Shown in pieces: positions 49,431-59,688 of a stretch of 64,000 bases of DNA. The notes below the pieces were generated by a model. That model saw nothing but the letters and a program-made list of their open reading frames with translations, was not told where the DNA came from and searched no databases. Position 1 is the stretch's first letter; each line of letters opens with the position of its first letter. The DNA is taken from positions 269,360 through 333,359 of the forward strand of contig CAJTFE010000001.1 of the NCBI GenBank assembly GCA_910575725.1. The letters are read 5' to 3'. This DNA is from Clostridia bacterium (GTDB taxonomy: Bacteria; Bacillota; Clostridia; Lachnospirales; Lachnospiraceae). The position numbers and the translations under genes are program-made.

Positions 49431-49538
49431 CGATTTAACAAAAGGAGGCCAAAGCCCATCGCCCGGGGAAAGAAGATGGGAATATAGCTGACAGGAAGCT
49501 TCGCAGTGATCCTTGAAAAAATGAAGGAGGGAATATCT

Positions 49539-51458
49539 ATGGGAAAATACCATGAGCTGGCAAAAGAGATTGTAAAAAATGTCGGCGGAAAAGAAAATAT
49601 TTTAGGACTTGTACACTGTATTACGCGGCTTCGTTTTACGCTGAAGGACGAGAACATTGCAAAAGACGAGGTGCTTAAAGCCATGGAAGGCGTTGTGACC
49701 GTAATGAAGAGCGGCGGACAGTACCAGGTGGTTATCGGCAACCATGTGCCGGAGGTATTTGAGGATGTGATGGAGCTGATTGATTTAAAGGAGGGAACTG
49801 CTCCGGCGGCAGAACAGAAATCCGGAAGGTTTTTTGATCGGGCCATTGACGTGGTGTCCGGCATCTTCCAGCCTATTCTTGGCATTATGGCAGCCTGCGG
49901 TATGCTGAAGGGCTTAAATACGCTGTTTGTGGCTCTTGGGCTGTATAGCGCCGAGTGCGGCGGATATCTGATTATCAATGGAGCCGGAGACGCTTTGTTT
50001 ACCTTTCTGCCCTTGTTTCTGGGTTATACAGCGGCAAAGAAGTTCGGTTTAAAGCCTATGCTTGGCCTGGCTGTCGGCGGCGCAATGTGCTATCCGGGTA
50101 TCCAGGCAGGAACCCTCTCGGCAGGACTGGAGCCCATGTACAGCATATTGGAGGGAACCATGTTTGCTTCCCCGGTTTACATTGAGTTTTTCGGCATTCC
50201 CGTGATTTCTATGGATTATACGGGAACAGTGATTCCCGTTATCCTGGCGGTGTGGTTTGCGTCCAAATGTGAGAAATTTTTTAATAAGATCATTCCGGAT
50301 CTGGTAAAGTTTTTCTTTGTGCCTATGCTGACTCTGCTGATCACACTGCCTGTATCCGTGATTTTCCTGGGGCCGGTTGCAACCTTCGGATCTACCTTGA
50401 TTTCAGAGCTCACACTGGGGATCCGCAGCTTTAGCCCGCTGCTTGCAGGGGGAATTGTGGGCTTTACCTGGCAGATACTTGTTATCTTTGGCATGCACTG
50501 GGGCTTTATTCCCGTTTACATCAACAATGTAATGACACTGGGCTATGACAATGTGATGATGCCGTTCTTTGCATGTACCTTTGCAACCTCTGCGGTGGTA
50601 TTGGCGATTTTCTTTAAGACAAAGGATAAGAAGCTTCGGGAGATGGCGATTCCCAATTTTATCTCCGGCATTTTCGGTGTGACGGAGCCGGCTATATACG
50701 GTATTTTGCTGCCTTTGAAAAAGCCCTTTATTATCAGCTGTATTGCCGGCGGCATCGGAGGAGCTTTTTACGGACAATTCAACTTCCGGAAATTTATTCT
50801 GGGCGGTATGGGTATTTTTGAGCTGCCTAATATGATGAACCCGGACGGAACCATGGGAAATATGATTGTGGCCTTTGTGGGAATTGCCATATCCATGGCG
50901 GTGGGATTTATTCTTACCATGCTGTTTTATAAGGATAAGGCGCCTGAGGAGGCGAAAAAAACGGCTGCGGTGGCAGAGACGAAGGAGGCTGCAAAGGCAA
51001 AGGATGAGGAGATTACGCTTGCAAGTCCCTTGAATGGAAAGATTGTGAAGCTGTCGGAGGTGAAGGATGAAGCATTTTCCTCCGGCGTCCTGGGACTGGG
51101 CGCAGCCATTGAGCCGGAGGAAGGCGTGCTTTATGCGCCTGCAGACGGAAGGATTTCCGCCCTGTTTCCCACAGGGCATGCCATCGGCCTTACGACAAAG
51201 ACCGGATTGGAGCTTTTGATGCATGTGGGAATGGACACGGTACAGCTTGACGGGAAGGGCTTTAAAGTCTTTGTGGAGGCAGGCGAAGAGGTGAAGCAGG
51301 GGCAGAAGCTTCTGGAGTTTGACAGGAAGCTCATTCGTGAGGCAGGCTATTCTCTGGTGACACCTGTACTGGTGACAAATTCCGACGAGTTTGAGCTGGT
51401 GGAGCCTACCGAGGCAGAGAAAGTCCAGGCAGGAGATTTACTGCTGCGTGTTATGTAG
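49539..51458 (+). CDS. bglP: Beta-glucoside-specific PTS transporter, EIIBCA
   Basis: 639 residues in the order B-C-A. The IIB domain has its phospho-cysteine at C27 in LVHCITRLRFTLKD. The IIC membrane domain runs from about residue 100 to 470 with GGYLIINGAGDALFTFLPL and FGVTEPAIYGILLP. The C-terminal IIA has the two histidines in FPTGHAIGLTT and LLMHVGMDTVQL. It imports and phosphorylates beta-glucosides. ATG 49539 follows GGAGGG; a frame start 33 bases earlier lacks a site. Confidence 0.94.
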   Translation: MGKYHELAKEIVKNVGGKENILGLVHCITRLRFTLKDENIAKDEVLKAMEGVVTVMKSGGQYQVVIGNHVPEVFEDVMELIDLKEGTAPAAEQKSGRFFDRAIDVVSGIFQPILGIMAACGMLKGLNTLFVALGLYSAECGGYLIINGAGDALFTFLPLFLGYTAAKKFGLKPMLGLAVGGAMCYPGIQAGTLSAGLEPMYSILEGTMFASPVYIEFFGIPVISMDYTGTVIPVILAVWFASKCEKFFNKIIPDLVKFFFVPMLTLLITLPVSVIFLGPVATFGSTLISELTLGIRSFSPLLAGGIVGFTWQILVIFGMHWGFIPVYINNVMTLGYDNVMMPFFACTFATSAVVLAIFFKTKDKKLREMAIPNFISGIFGVTEPAIYGILLPLKKPFIISCIAGGIGGAFYGQFNFRKFILGGMGIFELPNMMNPDGTMGNMIVAFVGIAISMAVGFILTMLFYKDKAPEEAKKTAAVAETKEAAKAKDEEITLASPLNGKIVKLSEVKDEAFSSGVLGLGAAIEPEEGVLYAPADGRISALFPTGHAIGLTTKTGLELLMHVGMDTVQLDGKGFKVFVEAGEEVKQGQKLLEFDRKLIREAGYSLVTPVLVTNSDEFELVEPTEAEKVQAGDLLLRVM

Positions 51459-51473
51459 GTTGTGTATTGTTTT

Positions 51474-52961
<1,488 letters not shown>

Positions 52962-53057
52962 AAAGAGTAAGGAAAATGTAGGAAATCCCTCGCAAAACAG
53001 TTATGTGTGAACAGTACCCTTAAAACTTCCGGGAAAAATATTGTCAAGAGAAAACAC

Positions 53058-53086
53058 TTGACACACGTGCTTTTTTCGTGTAAGAT
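53058..53086 (+). promoter_or_regulatory. Promoter of the ylxM-ffh operon
   Basis: TTGACA and TAAGAT are 17 bp apart; the spacer contains the inverted repeat ACACG/CGTGT. It drives the translation-related genes that follow. Confidence 0.75.
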
Positions 53087-53106
53087 AATCCAGGCAGGTG
53101 ATAAGC

Positions 53107-53439
53107 ATGGAAAAAATTCTGGAGCAGACACTGCTGTATGATTTTTACGGAGAGCTCTTGACGGAGCACCAAAAGCAGATATACGAGGACGTGGTTCTCA
53201 ACGACTATGGTTTCAGCGAAGTGGCCCAGGAGCAGGGTATCAGCCGCCAGGGGGTTCACGATCTGGTCAAGCGGTGCAGCCGGATTCTTAAGGAATACGA
53301 AGCCAGGCTCCACCTGGTAGAGCGTTTTCTGACGATCAAGAGCAGGATAGAAGAGATAGAGAGCTCCCTAAGAGATACCGAAGAGCCGGACAGGGAAGCG
53401 CTTATCCGGCAGCTACAGGACATATTGGAGAATTTGTAG
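53107..53439 (+). CDS. ylxM: YlxM, signal recognition particle-associated HTH protein
   Basis: 110 residues with a sigma-70-region-4-like helix-turn-helix (FSEVAQEQGISRQGVHDLVKR) and a coiled C-terminus. In streptococci YlxM binds the signal recognition particle and modulates Ffh. Its stop abuts the ffh start. ATG 53107 is preceded by AGGTGAT. Confidence 0.92.
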   Translation: MEKILEQTLLYDFYGELLTEHQKQIYEDVVLNDYGFSEVAQEQGISRQGVHDLVKRCSRILKEYEARLHLVERFLTIKSRIEEIESSLRDTEEPDREALIRQLQDILENL

Positions 53440-54789
53440 ATGGCATTTGAAAGTTTATCCGATAAATTGCAAAATGTATTCAAGAGCCTGCGGGGCAAAG
53501 GCCGTCTCACCGAGGCAGATGTAAAGGCAGCCTTGAAGGAAGTAAAGATGGCCCTTCTGGAGGCTGACGTAAGCTTCAAGGTGGTGAAGCAGTTCATCAA
53601 GTCCGTGGAAGGACGTGCTGTAGGAGCCGATGTGATGAACAGCCTGACTCCGGGACAGATGGTGATTAAGATTGTCCATGAGGAGATGATAAGCCTCATG
53701 GGAAGCGAAACCACAGAGCTCAAGCTGAAAGGCGGCAATGAAGTAACCATCCTGATGATGATGGGCCTTCAGGGCGCCGGCAAGACCACCACAGCGGCCA
53801 AGATCGCCGGGAAGCTCAAGGCCAAGGGAAGAAAGCCCTTGCTGGCCGCCTGCGACGTCTACCGCCCGGCTGCCATCAGGCAGCTTCAGGTAAACGGAGA
53901 AAAGCAGGGCGTGGAAGTATTCACCATGGGAGAGAACCAGAAGCCGGTGAACATTGCCAGGGGAGCCTATGAGCACGCCAGGAAGAACGGTTTCAACGTA
54001 CTGATTCTGGACACTGCGGGCCGTCTTCACGTAGATGAGGACATGATGGCGGAGCTTCAGGAGATAGCGGCCAATCTGGAGATTGACCAGGCCCTTTTGA
54101 CCGTAGACGCCATGACCGGCCAGGACGCAGTAAACGTAGCAAGCACCTTTGACGAAAAGATTGGAATAGACGGCGTTATCCTCACCAAGCTGGACGGAGA
54201 CACCAGAGGCGGAGCCGCGCTGTCCATCAAGGCAGTGACCGGAAAGCCTATCCTCTTCGTAGGTATGGGAGAAAAGCTAAGCGACCTGGAGCAGTTTTAT
54301 CCAGACCGCATGGCCTCACGGATCTTAGGTATGGGCGATGTGCTGACGCTCATCGAGAAAGCCCAGGAATCTGTGGATGAGGAAAAGGCCAAGTCCATGA
54401 CCCAGAAGCTGAAAAAAGCCCAGTTCGGCTTTGACGACTATCTGGAAAGTATGAACCAGATGCGCAAGATGGGAGGGCTGACAAGCATTCTTTCCATGAT
54501 GCCCGGCATGGGCAGCCAGCTAAAGGGCTTAGAGGATGCCATTGACGAGAAGAAGATGGCTCAGATTGAGGCGATTATCCTCTCCATGACTCCAAAGGAG
54601 CGGGCTAATCCGGAGATTTTGAATCTGTCCCGGAAGAGCCGCATTGCCAGAGGCGCCGGGGTGGATATTGCAGAGGTCAACCGGCTGGTAAAGCAGTTTG
54701 ACCAGATGCGCAAGATGATGAAACAGATGCCCGGCATGATGGGCGGCAAAGGTTTTGGTAAAAAGGGACGTTTCCGAATGCCCTTTTAA
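53440..54789 (+). CDS. ffh: Signal recognition particle protein Ffh
   Basis: 449 residues in N, G and M domains. GTPase motifs are GLQGAGKTTTAAKIA (G1), LAACDVYRPAAI (G2), LDTAGRLH (G3) and TKLDGDTRGG (G4). The M domain from residue 300 is methionine-rich with the SRP-RNA-binding SRKSRIARGAG. It targets nascent membrane proteins to the translocon. Confidence 0.98.
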   Translation: MAFESLSDKLQNVFKSLRGKGRLTEADVKAALKEVKMALLEADVSFKVVKQFIKSVEGRAVGADVMNSLTPGQMVIKIVHEEMISLMGSETTELKLKGGNEVTILMMMGLQGAGKTTTAAKIAGKLKAKGRKPLLAACDVYRPAAIRQLQVNGEKQGVEVFTMGENQKPVNIARGAYEHARKNGFNVLILDTAGRLHVDEDMMAELQEIAANLEIDQALLTVDAMTGQDAVNVASTFDEKIGIDGVILTKLDGDTRGGAALSIKAVTGKPILFVGMGEKLSDLEQFYPDRMASRILGMGDVLTLIEKAQESVDEEKAKSMTQKLKKAQFGFDDYLESMNQMRKMGGLTSILSMMPGMGSQLKGLEDAIDEKKMAQIEAIILSMTPKERANPEILNLSRKSRIARGAGVDIAEVNRLVKQFDQMRKMMKQMPGMMGGKGFGKKGRFRMPF

Positions 54790-54836
54790 CATAAAAAGAA
54801 AACAAAAGAAGAATTATATTTTGGAGGTGAAAAGAG

Positions 54837-55082
54837 ATGGCAGTAAAAATCAGATTGAGAAGAATGGGTCAGAAGAAAGCTCCTTTCTATAGAATTATCG
54901 TAGCAGATTCCAGATCCCCCAGAGATGGCAGATTCATCGAGGAGATCGGCACCTACGATCCGAGCACAGACCCCAGCACATTCAACGTAGACGTTGAGGC
55001 GGCAAAGAAGTGGCTGAACAACGGCGCACAGCCTACAGAGGTAGTAGGCAAGATCTTAAAGGCCGCAGGTGTTGAAAAATAA
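54837..55082 (+). CDS. rpsP: Small ribosomal subunit protein bS16
   Basis: 81 residues with the classical start [20 protein letters not shown] and [21 protein letters not shown]. It is a component of the 30S subunit. GGAGGTG lies upstream. The position between ffh and the KH-domain gene is the standard Firmicutes order. Confidence 0.98.
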   Translation: MAVKIRLRRMGQKKAPFYRIIVADSRSPRDGRFIEEIGTYDPSTDPSTFNVDVEAAKKWLNNGAQPTEVVGKILKAAGVEK

Positions 55083-55159
55083 ACCGCAAAGCTTTGGAAA
55101 GGCAACAGCGCAGCAGCTGTTCTCAATAGGAACGGCAGCATCGCATTCGGAGGAAAAAC

Positions 55160-55390
55160 ATGAAAGAATTGGTAGAGGTGATTGCAAAATCACTGGTGGA
55201 GCATCCGGAAGAAGTTGCTGTGACAGAGACGGAGAATGAGAAAACCATTCTCGTTGAGCTTCGCGTGGCACCGTCCGATATGGGAAAGGTGATCGGCAAA
55301 CAAGGCCGTATCGCAAAAGCGATCCGCTGTGTGGTTAAAGCAGCATCATCAAAGGAAGAAAAGAAGGTTGTTGTGGAGATTCTGCAGTAG
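55160..55390 (+). CDS. khpA: KH-domain RNA-binding protein KhpA
   Basis: 76 residues with the KH-domain GxxG loop in VIGKQGRIAKAIR. KhpA (YlqC) works with KhpB in RNA binding and cell elongation or division control in Gram-positives. It lies between rpsP and rimM, as usual. Confidence 0.94.
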   Translation: MKELVEVIAKSLVEHPEEVAVTETENEKTILVELRVAPSDMGKVIGKQGRIAKAIRCVVKAASSKEEKKVVVEILQ

Positions 55391-55488
55391 AATTTATCAC
55401 AGGACAGACAGGCGGGTGGAAACACCCGCTGTTTTTCACAGATTGAGAGAAAAAAGGACGCAGGCAGACAGGCAAAAAGGAGAAAAGC

Positions 55489-55998
55489 ATGGAGTCTTAT
55501 TTAAGGGTAGGCGTTATCGCATCCACCCATGGCTTAAAGGGCGAGGTTAAGGTATTTCCCACCACGGATAATCCAAAGCGTTTCCGCGAGCTGAAGAAGG
55601 TGCTTCTGGATACAGGACATGAATACAAGCCCTTAGAGGTGGCCGGAGTGAAATTTTTCAAAAACCAGGTCATTCTGAAATTCCGGGAATTTGACGATAT
55701 CAACGAGGTAGAGCAGTACAAAGGGAAAGATCTTCTGGTGACACGGGATCAGGCCGTGCCCCTTGAGGAAAATGAAAATTTTATCACAGATCTCATCCAC
55801 ATGGAGGTTTATACGGATGAGGGGATCCGCCTTGGAACTCTGACGGACGTCCTGCAGACAGGGGCCAACGACGTCTATGTGGTAGAGACAGAGGAAGGAA
55901 AGGAAGTGCTTCTTCCGGCCATTCCCTCCTGCATTCTGAAAGTAAGTGTGGAAGAAGCCCGGATGACTGTGCATATATTGGAAGGATTGTTGGAGTAA
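55489..55998 (+). CDS. rimM: Ribosome maturation factor RimM
   Basis: 169 residues. N-terminal RimM barrel with LRVGVIASTHGLKGEVKVFP; C-terminal PRC-barrel-like part with ANDVYVVE and EVLLPAIPSCI. It assists maturation of the 30S head around S19. Its stop overlaps the trmD start by one base (TAATG). Confidence 0.96.
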   Translation: MESYLRVGVIASTHGLKGEVKVFPTTDNPKRFRELKKVLLDTGHEYKPLEVAGVKFFKNQVILKFREFDDINEVEQYKGKDLLVTRDQAVPLEENENFITDLIHMEVYTDEGIRLGTLTDVLQTGANDVYVVETEEGKEVLLPAIPSCILKVSVEEARMTVHILEGLLE

Positions 55999-57062
55999 TG
56001 AAGTATCACGTATTGACCTTATTTCCGGAAATGATTGAGCAGGGACTTCGCACCAGCATCCTGGGCCGTGCCATGGAAAAGGGAATCATAAGCCTTGAGG
56101 CGGTAGACATTCGGGATTTTACAGAGGACAGGCACAGGAAGGTGGATGATTATCCCTACGGCGGAGGAGCCGGCATGGTGATGCAGGCGGATCCCGTATA
56201 CCGTGCCTGCGAGGAAGTGCAGAGCCGGCTCAAGGGAGCGGGGGCCCGGGTTATCTATGCGACGCCCCAGGGAAGGGTTTTCGATCAGGCCCTGGCGCAG
56301 GAGCTGGCAAAAGAGGAGAATCTGATTCTGCTCTGCGGTCATTATGAGGGAATTGACGAGCGTGTTCTGGAGGAGATCGTGACGGACTATGTGTCCATCG
56401 GGGATTATGTGCTCACAGGAGGGGAGCTTCCCGCCATGGTGATGATCGATGCCGTTTCCCGTCTGGTTCCCGGAGTTCTGAGCAATGAGGTATCGGCGGA
56501 ATTCGAGACCTTCCACGACTATCTGCTGGAATACCCACAGTACAGCCGCCCGGAGGTATGGAAGGGAAAAAAGGTTCCCCAGGTACTCTTAAGCGGAAAT
56601 CACGACCGCATTGAGGATTGGCGGAGAGAGCAGTCCGTCCTGCGTACCAGATCGCGCAGGCCGGATCTTTACGAGCAATATCAGAAAGAACAGAAAGAGA
56701 AAAAGAAGAGCTCCGCCAAAAAGAGGCTAAAGCTGATTCTGGCGGAAAAACAGGTTTTGGAAGAAAAAGCCTGGACGCAGGAATTTCAGGAGTTTATTCT
56801 GGAATCTGGCCTGGAGCTTGTTCTGGTATCCGGGGACAGCCCGGACAGATTCTGCAGAGCTTTGGAGGGAAAAAAGCCGGGAAGGCAGGGTGTTCTTGTG
56901 TTTGCTGCTTCGGCAGAAGGAGTGCTTGCGGCGAGGGCAGATAAGCTCCGAACCGTCTATTTTGCAGTAGACGGCAGAGAAGAGGAGCCAAAAGATCTGA
57001 TTTACTACAGAAAGATTTCCGATCTGCTGGAAGGAATAGCTGTTTTGCGCAGACTGATATAA
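55998..57062 (+). CDS. trmD: tRNA (guanine-37-N1)-methyltransferase TrmD with C-terminal extension
   Basis: 354 residues, about 110 longer than usual TrmD. Residues 1-235 are the normal SPOUT enzyme: LFPEMIEQGLRTSILGRA, DDYPYGGGAGMVMQ, LLCGHYEGIDERV, SIGDYVLTGGELPA and HDRIEDWRREQS. After a Lys-rich linker (about 235-250) comes a domain with LELVLVSGDSPDRFCRAL and KLRTVYFAVDG that looks Rossmann- or HAD-like but has no DxDxT. It methylates G37 of certain tRNAs. No frameshift explains the extension. Confidence 0.95.
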   Translation: MKYHVLTLFPEMIEQGLRTSILGRAMEKGIISLEAVDIRDFTEDRHRKVDDYPYGGGAGMVMQADPVYRACEEVQSRLKGAGARVIYATPQGRVFDQALAQELAKEENLILLCGHYEGIDERVLEEIVTDYVSIGDYVLTGGELPAMVMIDAVSRLVPGVLSNEVSAEFETFHDYLLEYPQYSRPEVWKGKKVPQVLLSGNHDRIEDWRREQSVLRTRSRRPDLYEQYQKEQKEKKKSSAKKRLKLILAEKQVLEEKAWTQEFQEFILESGLELVLVSGDSPDRFCRALEGKKPGRQGVLVFAASAEGVLAARADKLRTVYFAVDGREEEPKDLIYYRKISDLLEGIAVLRRLI

Positions 57063-57071
57063 AAGCAAAAA

Positions 57072-57105
57072 AAGAAGCTGTCACATTCGCAACAGCTTCT
57101 TTTAT
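57072..57105. terminator. Terminator between trmD and rpmB
   Basis: GAAGCTGT pairs with ACAGCTTC over a 10-base loop, with TTTT on the plus side and an A-run on the other, so it can serve both converging genes. Confidence 0.85.
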
Positions 57106-57115
57106 TATCCACGCC

Positions 57116-57301
57116 TTACGCTCTTTCCACTTTGCCGGATCTCAGACAAGAAGTACAAACATACATCTTCTTGGAGCCGCCATCAACCTTAACTCTTACA
57201 GACTTAACATTGGATTTCCACATCTTATTGGAACGTCTATGTGAATGACTTACAGCATTTCCGAAGTGAGCGCCTTTTTCACAAATCGCACATTTAGCCA
57301 T
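57116..57301 (-). CDS. rpmB: Large ribosomal subunit protein bL28
   Basis: 61 residues. MAKCAICEKG and VCTSCLRSGKV carry the four cysteines of the zinc-binding form of L28. ATG 57301 follows AAGGAGGTG; an upstream in-frame start has no such site. It is usually transcribed apart from other ribosomal genes in Clostridia, next to the Asp23 and DAK2 genes as here. Confidence 0.97.
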   Translation of the reverse strand: MAKCAICEKGAHFGNAVSHSHRRSNKMWKSNVKSVRVKVDGGSKKMYVCTSCLRSGKVERA

Positions 57302-57356
57302 CTTAGCACCTCCTTGATCTTTAGTGAACCCTATATCTAGGCTCGCAACATGTATT

Positions 57357-57385
57357 ATTCTAGCAGAAAGTACTATATTTTGCAA
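57357..57385 (-). promoter_or_regulatory. Promoter of rpmB
   Basis: Minus-strand TTGCAA and TAGAAT are 17 bp apart, with about 50 bp of leader. Confidence 0.7.
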
Positions 57386-57444
57386 GTGTTAATTTGAAAA
57401 TATTGCAACTTTTTGAGAAACTGGTTAAAATTTGAAAAATCACT

Positions 57445-57472
57445 TTGAATTTTAAAGGAAAAAGGGTATACT
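57445..57472 (+). promoter_or_regulatory. Promoter of the Asp23-like gene
   Basis: TTGAAT and TATACT are 16 bp apart. The leader to the start (170 bp) contains CCGGAAAAAGCCTGATGAAATGCCGG-like pairing near 57494 but no known riboswitch. Confidence 0.6.
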
Positions 57473-57642
57473 GTCAATATAGAATCATCTACTCCGGAAA
57501 AAGCCTGATGAAATGCCGGAGCGTTCTCATAGGGAAAGCTACATAGTTCATTCAGCTTCCGTTGCGGCAAAGGCCGTAACCGGCTTTCCACATACCGGCG
57601 AAAGGGCCGGACATGTTAAAAACATAAATGGAGGTAATCATA

Positions 57643-57999
57643 ATGAAGGGACTTATGAATACACAACTAGGCGCAGTAATCATCGACCCGGAAGTCATAG
57701 CCAGATATGCCGGCTCTGTAGCCGTGGAATGCTTCGGCATTGTGGGTATGGCTATGGTCAATGTCCGTGACGGCATTGTCAAGCTTTTAAAGGGCGACAA
57801 TCTGACCAGAGGCGTTAACGTCCAGATCAACGACAACCGCATCACCTTATCCTTCCATGTGATCGTATCCTACGGAGTCAGCATTTCTGCAGTATCTGAC
57901 AATCTGATCAGCAATGTAAAGTACAAGGTGGAGGAATTCACAGGTATGTCCATTGAGAAAATCAACATCTTTGTAGAAGGTGTACGGGTAATAGACTAA
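57643..57999 (+). CDS. Asp23/Gls24 family envelope stress protein
   Basis: 118 residues with the family core IDPEVIARYAGSVAVECFGIVGM and the FHVIVSYGVSISAVSDNLI segment. Asp23-like proteins associate with the membrane through AmaP in staphylococci and are linked to envelope stress. In Clostridia this small version always precedes the DAK2 gene. ATG 57643 follows GGAGGTAATC. Confidence 0.92.
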   Translation: MKGLMNTQLGAVIIDPEVIARYAGSVAVECFGIVGMAMVNVRDGIVKLLKGDNLTRGVNVQINDNRITLSFHVIVSYGVSISAVSDNLISNVKYKVEEFTGMSIEKINIFVEGVRVID

Positions 58000-58023
58000 T
58001 AGCAGGAGGAGCTTAGCGAAGTT

Positions 58024-59685
58024 ATGAAGACCATAGATGTAGAAACACTGACAAAGATGTTCCTGGCCGGTGCCAAAAATCTGGAGGCAAAAAAGGAATG
58101 GATCAATGAGCTGAACGTATTCCCTGTTCCGGACGGAGATACGGGAACGAATATGACGCTCACCATTATGTCAGCCGCCTCAGAGGTGAATAATCTGCCG
58201 GCGCGCACCATGGAGTCCGTGGCAAAGGCCATTTCCTCCGGATCCTTACGGGGAGCCAGAGGCAATTCCGGCGTGATCCTGTCCCAGCTTTTACGAGGCT
58301 TCACCAAGGGAATCCGCAATTATGAAACATTAGACACGGTGATCTTGGCAAATGCCTTTCAGAAAGCCGTGGAGACGGCCTATAAGGCAGTTATGAAGCC
58401 CAAGGAAGGAACCATCCTCACCGTAGCCAGAGGAGCTGCGGACAAAGCGGCCGAGCTTGCCCAGGCCGAGGAGGATCTGGAAGTTTTCTTCCGGGAGATT
58501 ATCGGGGAGGCGGAGGCGGTTCTCTTGAAGACGCCGGAGCTTCTTCCCGTGTTAAAGGAAGCAGGGGTGGTTGATTCCGGCGGACAGGGCCTGGTGGAGG
58601 TGCTGAAAGGCGCCTATGACGCCTTCTTAGGCAAGGAGGTGGACTACACCTTTGAAGCTCCCAAGGCAGCGCCGGTGAAGATCAGCCCTCAGACCGAGGC
58701 GGATATCAAGTTCGGCTATTGTACCGAATTTATCATTATGTTAGATAAGGAATTCCCCTCCGAGACGGAGCATGAATTCAAGCAGTTCCTGGAATCTATC
58801 GGTGATTCCATTGTGTGCGTGGCCGATGACGACATCGTGAAGATCCACGTACATACCAATCATCCCGGGCAGGCCATTGAGAAAGCTCTGACCTACGGTT
58901 CCCTGTCCCGGCTGAAGATTGATAATATGCGTGAAGAACACGAGGAAAAGCTTATTAAGGATGCTTCCCGGATTGCCGCCCGTCAGGCGGAGGAGGAAGC
59001 GGCAAAGAAGGCGGCGCAGCCCAGAAAGGAGATGGGCTTTATTTCCGTGTCCATCGGCGAGGGAATCGGGGAGATCTTCCGGGGACTAGGCGTGGATTAT
59101 CTCATCGAGGGCGGCCAGACCATGAATCCCAGTACCGAGGATATGCTCAATGCCATTGAGCAGGTGAATGCGGATCACATCTTTATCCTGCCGAACAATA
59201 AGAACATCATCCTGGCAGCCAACCAGGCCCAGGCGCTCTGTAAAGATAAGGACATCATTGTAGTGCCCACCAAGACAGTGCCCCAGGGAATCACGGCCAT
59301 GATCAACTACATTCCTTACATGTCTCCCCAGGAGAACGAAGAGCGGATGACGGCGGAGATTCAGAATGTAAAGACCGGCCAGGTAACCTATGCCGTCCGG
59401 GATACCCATCTGGATGATAAGGAGATCAAAGAGGGCGACATTATGGGAATCGGAGATCACTCCATTCTGTCTGTGGGAAGCGGAATTTCAGATGTAACCC
59501 TTGATATGCTTAAGGAACTGGTTGATGATGATTCGGAGCTTATCAGCATTTACTATGGTGAGGGCGTCAGTGAGGAAGATGCGGAAGAACTGGGAGCAAA
59601 ACTTGGAGAAGTCTGCCCCGATTGTGATATCGAGGTGCATTTCGGCGGCCAGCCCATCTACTATTATGTGGTATCAGTGGAGTAA
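58024..59685 (+). CDS. DAK2-domain protein, FakA/YloV-like
   Basis: 553 residues. The N-terminal DhaL domain has FPVPDGDTGTNMTLT and SGSLRGARGNSGVILSQLLRG, which bind ATP and magnesium. The middle and C-terminal parts are the DegV-linked region (KFGYCTEFIIM, IVCVADDDIVKIHVHTN). In staphylococci FakA phosphorylates fatty acids bound to FakB, feeding exogenous fatty acids into phospholipids. That role is likely here. GGAGGAG precedes the ATG. Confidence 0.9.
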   Translation: MKTIDVETLTKMFLAGAKNLEAKKEWINELNVFPVPDGDTGTNMTLTIMSAASEVNNLPARTMESVAKAISSGSLRGARGNSGVILSQLLRGFTKGIRNYETLDTVILANAFQKAVETAYKAVMKPKEGTILTVARGAADKAAELAQAEEDLEVFFREIIGEAEAVLLKTPELLPVLKEAGVVDSGGQGLVEVLKGAYDAFLGKEVDYTFEAPKAAPVKISPQTEADIKFGYCTEFIIMLDKEFPSETEHEFKQFLESIGDSIVCVADDDIVKIHVHTNHPGQAIEKALTYGSLSRLKIDNMREEHEEKLIKDASRIAARQAEEEAAKKAAQPRKEMGFISVSIGEGIGEIFRGLGVDYLIEGGQTMNPSTEDMLNAIEQVNADHIFILPNNKNIILAANQAQALCKDKDIIVVPTKTVPQGITAMINYIPYMSPQENEERMTAEIQNVKTGQVTYAVRDTHLDDKEIKEGDIMGIGDHSILSVGSGISDVTLDMLKELVDDDSELISIYYGEGVSEEDAEELGAKLGEVCPDCDIEVHFGGQPIYYYVVSVE

Positions 59686-59688
59686 TAT

